From positions 1 through 56,654 of the forward strand of contig NZ_PUIV01000024.1 of NCBI RefSeq assembly GCF_003113265.1: 56,654 bases of DNA, in the 5' to 3' direction. The position numbers and the translations under genes are program-made. The stretch is from Methylosinus sporium. GTDB taxonomy: Bacteria > Pseudomonadota > Alphaproteobacteria > Rhizobiales > Beijerinckiaceae. The notes beneath the pieces are model-generated. The model was not told the DNA's origin, did no database searches, and was given only the letters and a program-made list of their open reading frames with translations. Shown one piece after another: positions 35,779-44,674 of the stretch (positions are counted from its first letter, which is position 1; every line of letters starts with the position of its first letter).

Positions 35779-36351
35779 TTAGTCCGGGCGCAGCGCCGGC
35801 TCGCGCAGCTCCAACGGATGGCCGGCGGCGGACCAGCCATCCGTGCCGCGAGAAAACCAGGAGACATTCGAATAGCCGAGCGCGAGCGCCCGCTTGGCGG
35901 CGTTCCACGACATCCAGCAATCGGCGAGGCAATAGAAGACGAGCGGCCGGCTTTTGTCTTCGGCGGTCGCCCTGGCGAGGCCGCTTTCGAAATAATGCAA
36001 TGCGGCCGGCGCCAATTCGCCATAGCCGGTCTCGGGAAGCCAGACGCTGCCCGGAATGTCGAAACGCGGCTTGTCGCGCCAGACGGCGTCGGGCGGCAGG
36101 CCGGCGGGCCTCGGCGGGCGCGGCAGAACATCGACGAAAACCGCCGCCTTGTCCCGCCAGATCGCGAAAGCCTGCGGCGTGTCGATGACGCGGGCGCCGC
36201 GCAGAGTGGCGGGAACGGCCGCGCGAAAATCCGACATCCTGTAGCCGTCGGGCTCCGGGACGGTCTCGGCGGCCGCCGCCGTCGCGGCGAGCAGCGCGAG
36301 GCCGATCGCGGCGACGACCCCACGGGCGCCGGTCGGCCGCCGCCGCGTCAT
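35779..36351 (-). CDS. PQQ-dependent catabolism-associated CXXCW motif protein (rhodanese-like)
   Basis: This is a 190-residue exported protein. The start ATG at 36351 overlaps the xoxJ stop as ATGA. A signal peptide (IGLALLAATAAAAE) precedes a rhodanese-like domain, with VFVDVLPRPPRPAGL, FDIPGSVWLPETGYGEL and the hallmark FYCLADCWMSWNAAKRA, which carries the two Cys and Trp that name the family. These proteins accompany PQQ-dependent alcohol dehydrogenase systems and the SoxYZ-like carrier; sulfur or thiol chemistry in the periplasm is suspected but not proven. Confidence 0.87.
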   Translation of the reverse strand: MTRRRPTGARGVVAAIGLALLAATAAAAETVPEPDGYRMSDFRAAVPATLRGARVIDTPQAFAIWRDKAAVFVDVLPRPPRPAGLPPDAVWRDKPRFDIPGSVWLPETGYGELAPAALHYFESGLARATAEDKSRPLVFYCLADCWMSWNAAKRALALGYSNVSWFSRGTDGWSAAGHPLELREPALRPD

Positions 36352-37244
36352 GGGGCGGGCGTGACCGGGGCGGGCGTGATCGGCGCGTCCGCCTCGTCGA
36401 TCATCGGCACGCCGAAATCGGCGAGCAGCCTGTCGATCTCGTTCTGATTTTGGGCGATGAGCCGATTGAGCTCGCGTTTCCATTCCTGGTCGGAATGGCG
36501 CACCCCCATGGCGATGCGAAAGCTCATGCGCGCGCCCTTGTCCCCCGAAAGCAGCGCCAGCTTCAGCCGGCCCGCGGATTTTTTCGCATGATAGCCGGCG
36601 ATCGGCCCCCAGAGAATAGCGACGTCGATCGCGCCGCTTTCGAGATCGCGGATCATATCGGCGCCCGGCGCGTCGACGCGCGTGTCGACGACGAGCGGAT
36701 AGGGCTTCACGGCTCCGAGCAGGCCATAGCGCGCCAGAAGATTGCCCGGCGGCGTGTTGGCGACGAGGCCGATACGCTTGGCCTCGGCGAGGCGCGGATC
36801 GGCGAGAGAGGTCAGCCCCTCGAGGTCGGAGCCGGCGCGATAGACCGCCGCATAGGAGGTTCGGTAATAGGGATTGGTCGGCTGAACGAGATCGTCGCCC
36901 TGCGGCATTCCCATCACCACATCGCACAAATGCGCATTGAGCGTGTTGCGGATGAAGCCGGTCGCGCCCGGATAATAGGAATAGGCGAGATCCTTGCCGA
37001 GCTTCTTGGCCAGCAACGCCGCCAGCCGATTCTCGAAGCCGTCGCCGGCGCGGTCGGAGAAGGGCAGATTGCTGGGATCGGCGCAGACGCGCAGAACTTT
37101 GGGATCGACGAGTTCGATCGAGCCGCGCGCGTCATCGGCGGCGCCCCGAGGGCGCGCGACGAGCCCCGGCGATTGGGAATGGGCAGGGGCCGTCGCGAGC
37201 AGGCTCGCGACGGCGACCAGGGAAAAAGCGAGACGGCGCGACAT
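36348..37244 (-). CDS. xoxJ: XoxJ, periplasmic binding-like methanol dehydrogenase accessory protein
   Basis: This is a 298-residue protein with a signal peptide (LAFSLVAVASLLATAPAHS). It has an extracellular solute-binding type 3 fold: LRVCADPSNLPFSDRAGDGF then ENRLAALLAKKLG, LCDVVMGMPQG and IDVAILWGPIAGYHAKKSAG. The start at 37244 is where the signal peptide begins, 15 bases after the xoxG stop. XoxJ/MoxJ proteins are thought to help activate or assemble methanol dehydrogenase. It is encoded directly behind xoxF and xoxG and is translationally coupled to the CXXCW gene. Confidence 0.92.
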   Translation of the reverse strand: MSRRLAFSLVAVASLLATAPAHSQSPGLVARPRGAADDARGSIELVDPKVLRVCADPSNLPFSDRAGDGFENRLAALLAKKLGKDLAYSYYPGATGFIRNTLNAHLCDVVMGMPQGDDLVQPTNPYYRTSYAAVYRAGSDLEGLTSLADPRLAEAKRIGLVANTPPGNLLARYGLLGAVKPYPLVVDTRVDAPGADMIRDLESGAIDVAILWGPIAGYHAKKSAGRLKLALLSGDKGARMSFRIAMGVRHSDQEWKRELNRLIAQNQNEIDRLLADFGVPMIDEADAPITPAPVTPAP

Positions 37245-37258
37245 GGCGCGCGCGGACG

Positions 37259-37780
37259 CTATTTGGCGCTCATGCACTTCGATTCGGCCTCGGCGAAAGC
37301 CGCGGGCTTCTCGGCCTTCTTCTCTGGACGACCGCGGCCGACCGCCTCGGTCGAGCGGGCGCGGATGTAGATGTAGAGGTCGTCGATATAGCACATGGCG
37401 TTCTTATTGTCGGCGAAAGCCGGCATGACGCTGTCATTGCCCGCCTGCTTGTTCTCGCGACCGCCGACGACGATGCCGTAGAATTCTTCATAGTTGAAGT
37501 TCTTCAGCGAGTTCTTCAGCGCCGGAGCATAGGTCGAGCCTTCGGCGTTGGGGCCGTGGCAGACGTGGCATTCGGCATGATAGCGGCGATAGCCGGAGAA
37601 AGTGTACCAGTCGACCGTGCCGTCCGCCTGCACCTTATAGGTCGGCTTGCCCTGGGCGTCGAACCACTTGCCGTCCACTTCCTTGACCGCGGTCGGGTCT
37701 CCCGGCGCTTCGGCGCGCGCGGTCGTTCCAACACCCATGAAGACGCTCAGGGCGAGGGCCCCGACGAGCGGCAGTCTCAT
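37259..37780 (-). CDS. xoxG: XoxG, cytochrome c electron acceptor of XoxF
   Basis: This is a 173-residue periplasmic cytochrome cL-type protein. The start MRLPLVGALALSVFMG is preceded by GGATGGAG, and a signal peptide ends at ARA-E. The haem site is CHVCH (residues 71-75). Conserved parts are YAPALKNSLKNFNYEEF and SVMPAFADNKNAMCYIDDLY, the latter holding the likely axial Met. It accepts electrons from XoxF. It lies 95 bases after xoxF and just before xoxJ. Confidence 0.93.
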   Translation of the reverse strand: MRLPLVGALALSVFMGVGTTARAEAPGDPTAVKEVDGKWFDAQGKPTYKVQADGTVDWYTFSGYRRYHAECHVCHGPNAEGSTYAPALKNSLKNFNYEEFYGIVVGGRENKQAGNDSVMPAFADNKNAMCYIDDLYIYIRARSTEAVGRGRPEKKAEKPAAFAEAESKCMSAK

Positions 37781-37875
37781 TACTCCATCCTCCAGCTTTC
37801 CATCCACTTAAACACGAGGCGCCCGGCGACGCGCCACGGGGCGTTCGCCGAGCGCCAATCTTATTTTTGGCCTTA

Positions 37876-39711
37876 TCAGTTCGCCGGAGCGACGATCGGC
37901 AGCGCGTAGTCGGGCAGAGCGAAGACGGTCAGCACGCCGCCGAGGGCGGTGTAGTCGGACAGCGCCTTATAGCCGCCGACCGCGCCGAGGCCTTCATTGC
38001 TCTTGGACAGGCCGGCCGCGAGGCCGATGCCGGCCCAGCCGCCGACGCCGGACAGAACCGCGACATACTGCTTGCCCTTGTGCTCATAGGTCATCACATT
38101 GCCGATGATGCCCGACGGAGTCTTGTACTTATACAGCTCCTTGCCGGTCTTGACGTCGACGGCCTTCAGATAGCCCTCGAGCGTGCCGTAGAAGGCGAGA
38201 CCGCCGGCCGTGGTGACCGTGCCGGACCAGACCGAGAACTGCTCCTTGTTGGACCAGACGATCTTGCCGACGCGAGCGTCCCAAGCGATGAAATTGCCCA
38301 TATTGGTGTCGCCGGGCGGCGGGAACATCTCCAGCGTCGCGCCGACATAGGGCTGACCCGCCGTGTAGCTGACGCGGAAGGGCTCATAGTCCATGCAGAC
38401 GTGGTTGGTCGGCACATAGAACAGGCCGGTGTCCGGGTTGAAGGACGCGGGCTGCATGTCCTTGGAGCCGAGAGCCGCCGGGCAGACGCCCTTGGTGTTG
38501 ACGTCCTCGCCGTTCTGCTGCGTCGAATATTTCGACACGACGAGCGGACGGCCATAGGTCTTGGAGTTCTTGTCCATGTCGACCTTGGTCGCCCAATTGA
38601 CGGCCGGGTCATATTTCTCGGCGACGAGCAGCTCGCCGGTCACGCGGTCGAGCGTGTAGCCGAAGCCGTTGCGGTCGAAGTGGACGAGCGTCTTGCGCTT
38701 GGCGCCGCCGATCGTCTGGTCGGCGAGGATCGTCTCATTGATGCCGTCATAGTCCCACTCGTCGTGGGGGGTCATCTGATAGACCCATTTGGCGACGCCG
38801 GTATCGAGATCGCGCGCCCAGATCGTCATGGACCAGCGATTGTCGCCGGGACGCTGAGACGGGTTCCAGGTCGAGGGATTGCCCGAGCCGTAATAGACGA
38901 GGTTCAGCTCCGGGTCATAGGAATACCAGCCCCAGGTCGTGCCGCCGCCGATCTTCCACTGATCGCCTTCCCAGGTGTTCAGGCCCGAGTCCTTGCCGAC
39001 CGGCTTGCCGAGATGGGTGGTCTTCTCGCCGTCGATCAGCGTGTCGCTGTCCGGGCCCATGGAGTAGCCGCGCCAGGCGAGCTTGCCATCGGCGACATTA
39101 TAGGCCGTGATGCTGCCGCGCACGCCGAACTCGCCGCCGGCGATGCCGACGAAGACCTTGTCCTTGAAGACATGCGGAGCGGCGGTCGAAGTGGCGCCCT
39201 TGGACGGATCGCCGTTCTTCACCGACCAGACCAGCTTGCCGGTCTTGGCGTCGAGAGCGACGAGGGTGGTGTCGGCCTGGGCGAGGAAGATCTTGCCGTC
39301 GGCATAGGCGAGGCCGCGGTTGACCGTGTCGCAGCACATCACCGGAACGACGCTCGGATCCTGCTTGGGCTCATACTTCCAGAGGATCTTGCCTTCGTTG
39401 TTGAGGTCGAGAGCGTAGACGATATTGGGGAAAGGCGTATGCAGATACATCACGTCGCCGAGGACGAGCGGGGCGCCTTCGTGGCCGCGCAGCACGCCGG
39501 TCGAGAAGCTCCAGGCGGGAGCCAGCTTGCCGACGTTCTCGGTGGTGATCTGCTTCAGTTTCGAGTAACGCAGATTGGCGTAGTCGCCCGTCGGCGACAC
39601 CCAGTCCTTCGGGTTCTTCTGGAGCTCGAGAAGCGCGTCGGCGGCGTTCGCCACGCCGGCCCCGAACAGCGCGAGAATCCCCACCGAAGTCGACAACAAC
39701 AGCTTATGCAT
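37876..39711 (-). CDS. xoxF: Lanthanide-dependent methanol dehydrogenase XoxF
   Basis: This is a 611-residue periplasmic PQQ dehydrogenase that oxidises methanol. The signal peptide ends ANA-AD, and AGGAGG precedes the ATG. The vicinal disulfide Cys126-Cys127 (VMCCDTV) is present. Likely metal ligands are Glu194 (GGEFG), Asn278 (GSGNPS) and catalytic Asp320, with Asp322 two residues later in [11 protein letters not shown]. That extra Asp, an Ala in MxaF, is the mark of lanthanide use. The eight-bladed propeller repeats are complete (for example [20 protein letters not shown]). It belongs to the XoxF5-like type by its neighbours xoxG and xoxJ; the clade call is inferred. Confidence 0.97.
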   Translation of the reverse strand: MHKLLLSTSVGILALFGAGVANAADALLELQKNPKDWVSPTGDYANLRYSKLKQITTENVGKLAPAWSFSTGVLRGHEGAPLVLGDVMYLHTPFPNIVYALDLNNEGKILWKYEPKQDPSVVPVMCCDTVNRGLAYADGKIFLAQADTTLVALDAKTGKLVWSVKNGDPSKGATSTAAPHVFKDKVFVGIAGGEFGVRGSITAYNVADGKLAWRGYSMGPDSDTLIDGEKTTHLGKPVGKDSGLNTWEGDQWKIGGGTTWGWYSYDPELNLVYYGSGNPSTWNPSQRPGDNRWSMTIWARDLDTGVAKWVYQMTPHDEWDYDGINETILADQTIGGAKRKTLVHFDRNGFGYTLDRVTGELLVAEKYDPAVNWATKVDMDKNSKTYGRPLVVSKYSTQQNGEDVNTKGVCPAALGSKDMQPASFNPDTGLFYVPTNHVCMDYEPFRVSYTAGQPYVGATLEMFPPPGDTNMGNFIAWDARVGKIVWSNKEQFSVWSGTVTTAGGLAFYGTLEGYLKAVDVKTGKELYKYKTPSGIIGNVMTYEHKGKQYVAVLSGVGGWAGIGLAAGLSKSNEGLGAVGGYKALSDYTALGGVLTVFALPDYALPIVAPAN

Positions 39712-40022
39712 GAGCTTTTCCTCCTGACGACATCACCGTGCGAAAGGCCCGGCGACGCCGCCGACATCGCGCCTTTTCGACGCCCTAAGGCTTTGGGAAG
39801 CCGTTTCCTCGTTTTTGCCACGTCGATCAGACGGAACGCCGCGCCCGCAGCCCCGCCAACATCTCCGTCGAGACGCCTTCCGGTTCCCGGCCGGAAAGCC
39901 TCTTTTAGGTCGGAAACGGCGGGATAATATGTCGCACAGAATTGAAGCGCAATCCCCAAAACAAGTTCCCGACTTTCCTGATTTCGTGCGTGAAACCGGC
40001 GAAAAGCGAGGCTGAAAAACCG
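39712..40022. other. xoxF upstream intergenic region
   Basis: This 311-bp region lies between xoxF (minus) and the metallohydrolase gene (plus) and should hold both promoters. A small inverted repeat TTCCGG (39879-39884)/CCGGAA (39891-39896) is visible, and an A/T-richer stretch (39925-39965) precedes the plus-strand gene. No gene was seen; the open frames here are extensions of neighbours or shadows. Confidence 0.5.
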
Positions 40023-40946
40023 ATGCTGCAATGCACTATTCGACGGCTCGCCATCGCGTGTCTCTGCCTCGTCGCGAGCGGCGCGAAAAGCTTCGAGCTG
40101 ACCGAGATCGCGCCCGGCGTCTTCGTCCATCAGGGCGAGACCGCTTTGATGTCTCGCGACAACTTGGGCGGTATCGCCAATCTCGGGGCGATTGTCGGCG
40201 AAGAGGCGATCGCTGTCATCGACACCGGCGGCAGCCGCGCCGAGGGGGAAGCGTTTCTCGCTGCGTTGCAGCAGCGCTCGACCAAGCCCATCCGCTATGT
40301 GATCGACACCCATGTCCATCCCGATCATATTTTCGGGAATATTGCCTTTCGAGACACGGGAGCCGTCTTCGTCGGGCACAAGAATCTTCCCCGCGCCATG
40401 GCGGCGCGCGGCCCGCATTATCTCGCTTCGTTTCGCGAGACGATGGGAACGCTGCTCGACGATGTGAGTCTGGTCCCGCCGACCCTCACCGTCGAGCGCG
40501 AGACGACACTCGATCTCGGCGGCCGCAAAATCGTGCTGAAAGCCTGGCGCACCGCTCACAGCGATAGCGACCTCACCGCGCTCGATCCGCAGAGCGGCAC
40601 GCTCTTTACCGGCGATCTGCTGTTTTTGCAGCATGTTCCGATCGTCGACGGCAGCCTTTTGGGCTTTCTCTCCGTCATCGACGAATTGCGCAAGATCGAG
40701 GCGGCGCGCGTCGTTCCGGGCCATGGGCCGGCGGTCGCCCCCTGGCCGCAGGCGCTCGCCGCGCAAAAGGCCTATCTCGACCATCTCACCCGCGATTTGC
40801 GCGCCTCTATCGCCAAGGGCGAGAGTCTCGCGCGCGCGGCGGCGGCCGCCGGCCGCAGCGAAAAGCCCAATTGGCTTTTGTTCGAGGATTATCACACGCG
40901 CAACGCCACGGCCGGCTTCGCCGAGCTGGAATGGGAGGCCCCTTGA
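40023..40946 (+). CDS. Quinoprotein relay system zinc metallohydrolase
   Basis: This is a 307-residue exported metallo-beta-lactamase-fold protein. I start it at the ATG at 40023, where a signal-like N-terminus begins (MLQCTIRRLAIACLCLVASG). The zinc motif THVHPDH (His97, His99, Asp101, His102) is followed by further metal ligands near AHSDSD, FTGDLLF and VPGHGP. Members accompany PQQ dehydrogenases together with a SoxYZ-like carrier and a CXXCW protein, all found here. The substrate is unknown. It is divergent from xoxF and leads into the SoxYZ-like gene. Confidence 0.87.
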   Translation: MLQCTIRRLAIACLCLVASGAKSFELTEIAPGVFVHQGETALMSRDNLGGIANLGAIVGEEAIAVIDTGGSRAEGEAFLAALQQRSTKPIRYVIDTHVHPDHIFGNIAFRDTGAVFVGHKNLPRAMAARGPHYLASFRETMGTLLDDVSLVPPTLTVERETTLDLGGRKIVLKAWRTAHSDSDLTALDPQSGTLFTGDLLFLQHVPIVDGSLLGFLSVIDELRKIEAARVVPGHGPAVAPWPQALAAQKAYLDHLTRDLRASIAKGESLARAAAAAGRSEKPNWLLFEDYHTRNATAGFAELEWEAP

Positions 40947-40997
40947 GCGGCCCGCGCGCGGGGCGCTATGGTTTTAAAAAGCGCCGGAGGAAGCCAG

Positions 40998-41846
40998 ATG
41001 AGCCCTTGGACCGCGAGCCTTCAGGCTCGCAAATCGCCGAATGAGAGCGAGCCTCGAGGCTCGCGGCCCGGTCTCCTTCGTGTCGCGACGGCGGCGGCCC
41101 TCTTTTGGGCCGGCGCGGCGCTGGCCCAGGAGCCCAAGATCGATCCCTGGCCGGGCCTCGTCACCGATATTTTCCACGACCGCGCGATAAAGGAGCATGA
41201 GGGCGTCGTCGCGCTCGATGCGCCGAAGCGGGCCGAGGACGCCGCCATCGTGCCGATGACGATCACCCTCCTCGAGCCGGGCCTGCGCGCGGCGACGCTG
41301 GTCATCGACGAGAATCCCATGCCCATGGCCGCCGCCTTCTCCTTCGGCGTGGGCGCCGGCGTCGCCAAGATCGAGACGCGCGTGCGCGTGAATTCCTACA
41401 CCAATGTGCATGTCGTCGGCCAAACGGCCGATGGCGCGCTGCATTCGGTGGCGAAATTCGTGAAAGCCTCGGGCGGCTGCTCGGCCCCGGCGATCAAGGA
41501 TCAGGACGAGGCCGCCGCCAATCTCGGCAAGATGAAATATCGCGAGTTCACGAGCGAGACCCCCGCGCTGCGCGAAGCGCAGATCATGATCCGCCATCCC
41601 AATAATTCGGGATTGCAGATGGACCCGATCACCCGCGCCTATCTTCCCGCCCATTATGTCGACAAGGTGGAGGTGCGCCAGGGCGAGGCGCTGATCTTCT
41701 CCATGGAGGGCGGAATTTCCCTGTCCGAGGATCCGAGCTTTCGCTTCGCCTACAAGCCAAATGGCGCCAAGGTGATGCGCGTCGAGGCGCGCGACAATCA
41801 GGGCAATGTGTTCAAAGGGGAGTGGCCGATCGGCGGGGCGTCCTGA
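40998..41846 (+). CDS. Quinoprotein dehydrogenase-associated SoxYZ-like carrier
   Basis: This is a 282-residue fusion of SoxY-like (about residues 60-155) and SoxZ-like (about 185-280) domains. GGAGGA lies just before the ATG at 40998. The carrier Cys is in KASGGCSAPA at the end of the SoxY part; the SoxZ part has RHPNNSGLQMDPITRAYLPA. The first 24 residues (MSPWTASLQARKSPNESE...) are encoded by two copies of an 18-bp palindrome and precede a normal signal helix (LLRVATAAALFWAGAALAQ), so the N-terminus looks extended by an inserted repeat. It overlaps thiE tail to tail by 35 bases. Confidence 0.87.
   Translation: MSPWTASLQARKSPNESEPRGSRPGLLRVATAAALFWAGAALAQEPKIDPWPGLVTDIFHDRAIKEHEGVVALDAPKRAEDAAIVPMTITLLEPGLRAATLVIDENPMPMAAAFSFGVGAGVAKIETRVRVNSYTNVHVVGQTADGALHSVAKFVKASGGCSAPAIKDQDEAAANLGKMKYREFTSETPALREAQIMIRHPNNSGLQMDPITRAYLPAHYVDKVEVRQGEALIFSMEGGISLSEDPSFRFAYKPNGAKVMRVEARDNQGNVFKGEWPIGGAS
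41013..41064. repeat. Two REP-like 18-bp palindromes in a coding N-terminus
   Basis: GCGAGCCT-TC-AGGCTCGC (41013-41030) and GCGAGCCT-CG-AGGCTCGC (41047-41064) occur 34 bases apart inside the predicted 5' end of the SoxYZ-like gene. They differ only in the central bases. Confidence 0.85.
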
Positions 41847-42459
41847 GGCGCTTTTCGTCCGTCGCCTCCACCCACTCGCGGGCGCGCGCCTCCGGCTCCG
41901 AGGCGCGCAATATATCGGTGACGACGCAGGCGCTGTCCGCCCCCGCCGCCAGCGCCGCGCGGGCGCGCTCCGGCGTCAGCCCGCCGATGGCGACGAGCGG
42001 AATCGCGCCGATGCGGCGTTTCCAGACGCCGATCTTTTCCAGCCCTTGCGGGGTGAAGGCCATTTGCTTCAGCAAGGTCGGATAGATCGGCCCCAGCGCG
42101 ACATAATCGGGAGCGAGCGCCAACGCCCGTTCCAGCTCCGCCGCGTCATGCGTGCTGACGCCGAGCCTTATGCCATGGGCGCGGATCGCGGCGATATCGG
42201 CCGTGTCGAGATCGCCTTGGCCGAGATGCACGAAATCGCAGGAAAGATCGATGGCGAGCTGCCAGTAATCATTGACGACGAGCTGCGCGCCATGGGCGGC
42301 GCAAAGGTCGCGAGCGCGGGCGATCTCCGCGCGCAGCGCCGCCTCCTCACGATCCTTGACGCGCAATTGCACGAGCCGCACGCCGCAAGGCAGCAGCCGC
42401 GGCAGCCAATCGGCGGAATCGACGATGAGATAAAACGGGTCGAGCGAAAACGCGCTCAT
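41812..42459 (-). CDS. thiE: Thiamine phosphate synthase
   Basis: This is a 215-residue TIM-barrel enzyme that joins the thiazole and pyrimidine phosphates to form thiamine phosphate. Family motifs are [41 protein letters not shown] and [12 protein letters not shown]. The start overlaps the thiG stop by ATGA. It is the last gene of the riboswitch-controlled thiO-S-G-E operon. Confidence 0.92.
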   Translation of the reverse strand: MSAFSLDPFYLIVDSADWLPRLLPCGVRLVQLRVKDREEAALRAEIARARDLCAAHGAQLVVNDYWQLAIDLSCDFVHLGQGDLDTADIAAIRAHGIRLGVSTHDAAELERALALAPDYVALGPIYPTLLKQMAFTPQGLEKIGVWKRRIGAIPLVAIGGLTPERARAALAAGADSACVVTDILRASEPEARAREWVEATDEKRLRTPRRSATPL

Positions 42460-43256
42460 GCCTCGAATCCGTCGCCGAAGGCGCGGCCGAGCACGGGCGT
42501 CGAGGGCGCCGCCATGTCGCGCGGCTCCATCAGGCCGGAGAGATAGGCCGCCCGGCCCGCCTCTATGGCGAGCGAAAAGGCCCGCGCCATGGCCACCGGA
42601 TCGCCGGCGCGCGCCACCGCCGTGTTGAGCAGCGCCGCGTCGAAGCCGAGCTCCATGACCGCCGCCGCCTGCGAGGGCGCGCCGAGGCCGGCGTCGACGA
42701 TCAGCGGCGTATCGGGAAAATGCGCGCGCAGCGCTCTGAGGCCGAAGAGATTATTGATCCCGCGGCCGGAGCCGATCGGCGCGGCCCAGGGCATCAGCAC
42801 GCGGCAGCCGGCGTCGAGCAGCCTCTCGGCGACGACGAGATCCTCGGTCGTATAGGGAAAGACGCAAAAGCCGTCGTCGCTGAGGATGCGCGCCGCCTCC
42901 ACCAGGCCGAAGACGTCCGGTTGCAGCGTGTCCTCCTCGCCGATCACCTCGAGCTTGATCCAGCTGGTTCCGAACAGCTCGCGCGCCATTTGCGCGGTGG
43001 CGACGGCCTCCTTGGCCGTGCGGCAACCGGCTGTGTTGGGCAATACGCGCACGCCCAGCTCGCGAATGAGCCGCCAAAAGCTCTCGCCCGCGCGCGAGCC
43101 CCCGGCCTCCCGCCGCAGCGAGACGGTGACGATCTCCGCTCCCGCCGTGCGGATCGCCTCGGCGAGAATGGCGGGCGAAGGATAGCGCGCCGTGCCCAGC
43201 AGGAAGCGGGAGGATAGTCTCGCATCATAGACGACGAGGTCGTCGGACTTGCCCAT
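42456..43256 (-). CDS. thiG: Thiazole synthase
   Basis: This is a 266-residue enzyme that builds the thiazole phosphate ring from DXP, dehydroglycine and ThiS-thiocarboxylate. The Schiff-base Lys is in [17 protein letters not shown], and the phosphate-binding parts are [14 protein letters not shown] and [12 protein letters not shown]. The start at 43256 ([20 protein letters not shown]) is 7 bases after thiS. Its stop overlaps the thiE start. Confidence 0.95.
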   Translation of the reverse strand: MGKSDDLVVYDARLSSRFLLGTARYPSPAILAEAIRTAGAEIVTVSLRREAGGSRAGESFWRLIRELGVRVLPNTAGCRTAKEAVATAQMARELFGTSWIKLEVIGEEDTLQPDVFGLVEAARILSDDGFCVFPYTTEDLVVAERLLDAGCRVLMPWAAPIGSGRGINNLFGLRALRAHFPDTPLIVDAGLGAPSQAAAVMELGFDAALLNTAVARAGDPVAMARAFSLAIEAGRAAYLSGLMEPRDMAAPSTPVLGRAFGDGFEA

Positions 43257-43263
43257 TAAACCT

Positions 43264-43461
43264 TCACCCTCCCTGCCGCGGCGTGACGATCTCGACCGTA
43301 TCGTCCTCGACCAGCAGCGTCTCGCCGCGATCCTTGCTGCGCACGAATTCCTGGTTGACCGCCGTGGCGACGGTCTGCTCGCTAAAGCCCAATTCCTCGA
43401 TGAGGCGCTCCAATGTCGGCGCCTCGACCTCGAGCGTCTGTCCATTCACCCTGATTCGCAT
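43264..43461 (-). CDS. thiS: Sulfur carrier protein ThiS
   Basis: This is a 65-residue ubiquitin-like protein ending in the required Gly-Gly (TPRQGG). It starts [14 protein letters not shown] and includes [16 protein letters not shown]. It carries sulfur as a thiocarboxylate for ThiG. Its first 80 bases lie inside the 3' end of thiO in another frame, an unusually long overlap. Confidence 0.93.
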   Translation of the reverse strand: MRIRVNGQTLEVEAPTLERLIEELGFSEQTVATAVNQEFVRSKDRGETLLVEDDTVEIVTPRQGG

Positions 43462-44443
43462 TCATGACCTCCGGGAAGATCTCGCCCGCGAAGAGAAAAC
43501 GCGCGACGCGACGCGCCAGCGCCGGCGCCAGAAGAAAACCATGCCGATAGAGCCCGTTCACATAGAGCGTCCGGCCCTGCCGCGAAATGCGCGGCAGATT
43601 GTCCGGAAATGCCGGCCGCACATCCGAGCCCGTCTCGACGATCTCCGCCTCGGCGAAAGCAGGATGAATGGCGAAAGCCGAATTGACCAGCTCGACGATG
43701 GAGCGCGCGGTGACGCGCGAGCGCTCCTCATTCTCGATCATCGTCGCGCCGATCATGAACACGCCCTGCCCGCGCGGCACCACATAGACCGGATGACGCG
43801 GATGCAACATGCGGACGGGGCGGGACAATTCGATCTCCTCGCTGCGCAGCACCAGCATCTCGCCCTTGACGCCGCGCAGCTCCGCCAGTTCGCCGCGCGC
43901 GGCGAAGCCGCGGCAATCGACGATCCAATCCGCCTGCGGAACCGAATCGGCGCAGAGCCGGATGCGGACATTGTCCATTGTCTGCAAACGTTCGAACAGC
44001 GCCCGCATCGCCGCGCGCGGCTCGAGATGCGCCTCCTCGCGAAAATAGAGCCCGCTCGAAAAGCGCCCGGCCAGCGCCGGCTCCAGCGCCGCGAGAGCGT
44101 CCGCGTCCAGCCGCTCGAACCGCCGGGTGCGGCGGGAGAATTCGGTCAGCTCGGCGCGGTCGCGCGGCGGCGCGATGACGAGGCTGCCGGCGATTTTCGC
44201 GACGGGAATGTCCCTGGTCCAGAAGGCGAGCGCCTCCTCGCCGAGCGTCGCCACAATGGGCTCGGCGCTCTCCAATTCGCACCAGGGCGCGATCATGCCG
44301 CCGGCGTAATGCGAGCAGCCGCGGCCGGGTCCGTCGGCTTTCTCGATCAGCTCGACCTCGGCGCCATGGGGCGCGCCGGCGCGGGCGATCTCGAAAGCCG
44401 CAGTCAGGCCGGCGACGCCGGCGCCGATCACGCCGATCAGCAT
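43382..44443 (-). CDS. thiO: Glycine oxidase ThiO
   Basis: This is a 353-residue FAD enzyme that oxidises glycine to the imine used by ThiG. The FAD-binding GxGxxG motif is at the N-terminus ([20 protein letters not shown]), with [15 protein letters not shown], the DAO-family [19 protein letters not shown] and the C-terminal [15 protein letters not shown]. The last 27 or so residues overlap thiS out of frame. The ATG at 44443 has only a weak ribosome-binding site and overlaps the stop of a 14-codon leader ORF; the strong site belongs to that leader. Confidence 0.92.
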   Translation of the reverse strand: MLIGVIGAGVAGLTAAFEIARAGAPHGAEVELIEKADGPGRGCSHYAGGMIAPWCELESAEPIVATLGEEALAFWTRDIPVAKIAGSLVIAPPRDRAELTEFSRRTRRFERLDADALAALEPALAGRFSSGLYFREEAHLEPRAAMRALFERLQTMDNVRIRLCADSVPQADWIVDCRGFAARGELAELRGVKGEMLVLRSEEIELSRPVRMLHPRHPVYVVPRGQGVFMIGATMIENEERSRVTARSIVELVNSAFAIHPAFAEAEIVETGSDVRPAFPDNLPRISRQGRTLYVNGLYRHGFLLAPALARRVARFLFAGEIFPEVMNANQGEWTDARGRGADIGAPHRGIGL

Positions 44444-44481
44444 CGATGCGCCCCGGTAGGGCCGAGGAAAATCAGGAACAT
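44437..44481 (-). CDS. 14-residue leader ORF between riboswitch and thiO
   Basis: The frame [14 protein letters not shown] starts at the ATG at 44481, directly after the riboswitch end GTAGGGAGG, which provides an ideal Shine-Dalgarno (5-base spacing). Its TGA (44439-44437) overlaps the thiO start as ATGCTGA. It could couple thiO translation to riboswitch control. It has no known homologue. Confidence 0.45.
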   Translation of the reverse strand: MFLIFLGPTGAHRC

Positions 44482-44485
44482 GCGG

Positions 44486-44611
44486 CCTCCCTACGCCAGC
44501 GCGAACTGGATCAGGTTCGAAGGGTCGCCGAGCCGCTTTTTTAAAAAAAAGCTCTTCGGCCTCTCAGCCTCTTGCCGCGCGCAGAGCGCGCCGGCGGCGA
44601 GGCTCCCCCGG
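44486..44611 (-). promoter_or_regulatory. TPP riboswitch (THI element)
   Basis: Read on the minus strand, the conserved parts appear in order: GGGGGAGCC (44609-44601), GCTGAGAGG, ACCCTT-GAACCTGATC, CAGTTCGC and CTGGCGTAGGGAGG (ending near 44486). The variable arm between them contains an A/T-rich loop with a run of T then A. It ends 43 bases before thiO and should lower expression when thiamine pyrophosphate is plentiful. The final GGGAGG is also a Shine-Dalgarno, which suggests control of translation. Confidence 0.95.
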
Positions 44612-44674
44612 GCGTTGCGAGAGTCGCGCAGGAATGGCGATGCGTCAAGCGGGGCCGCAACGGCTAGACGCCGG

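Noticed and set aside
37867-39927. 686-residue plus-strand ORF over xoxF
   Set aside because: It is antisense to xoxF and consists of low-complexity Val/Asp/Arg sequence with no motif.
41013-41064. CRISPR array
   Set aside because: There are only two palindromic units, with a 16-base gap and no cas genes; it is better explained as REP-like repeats.
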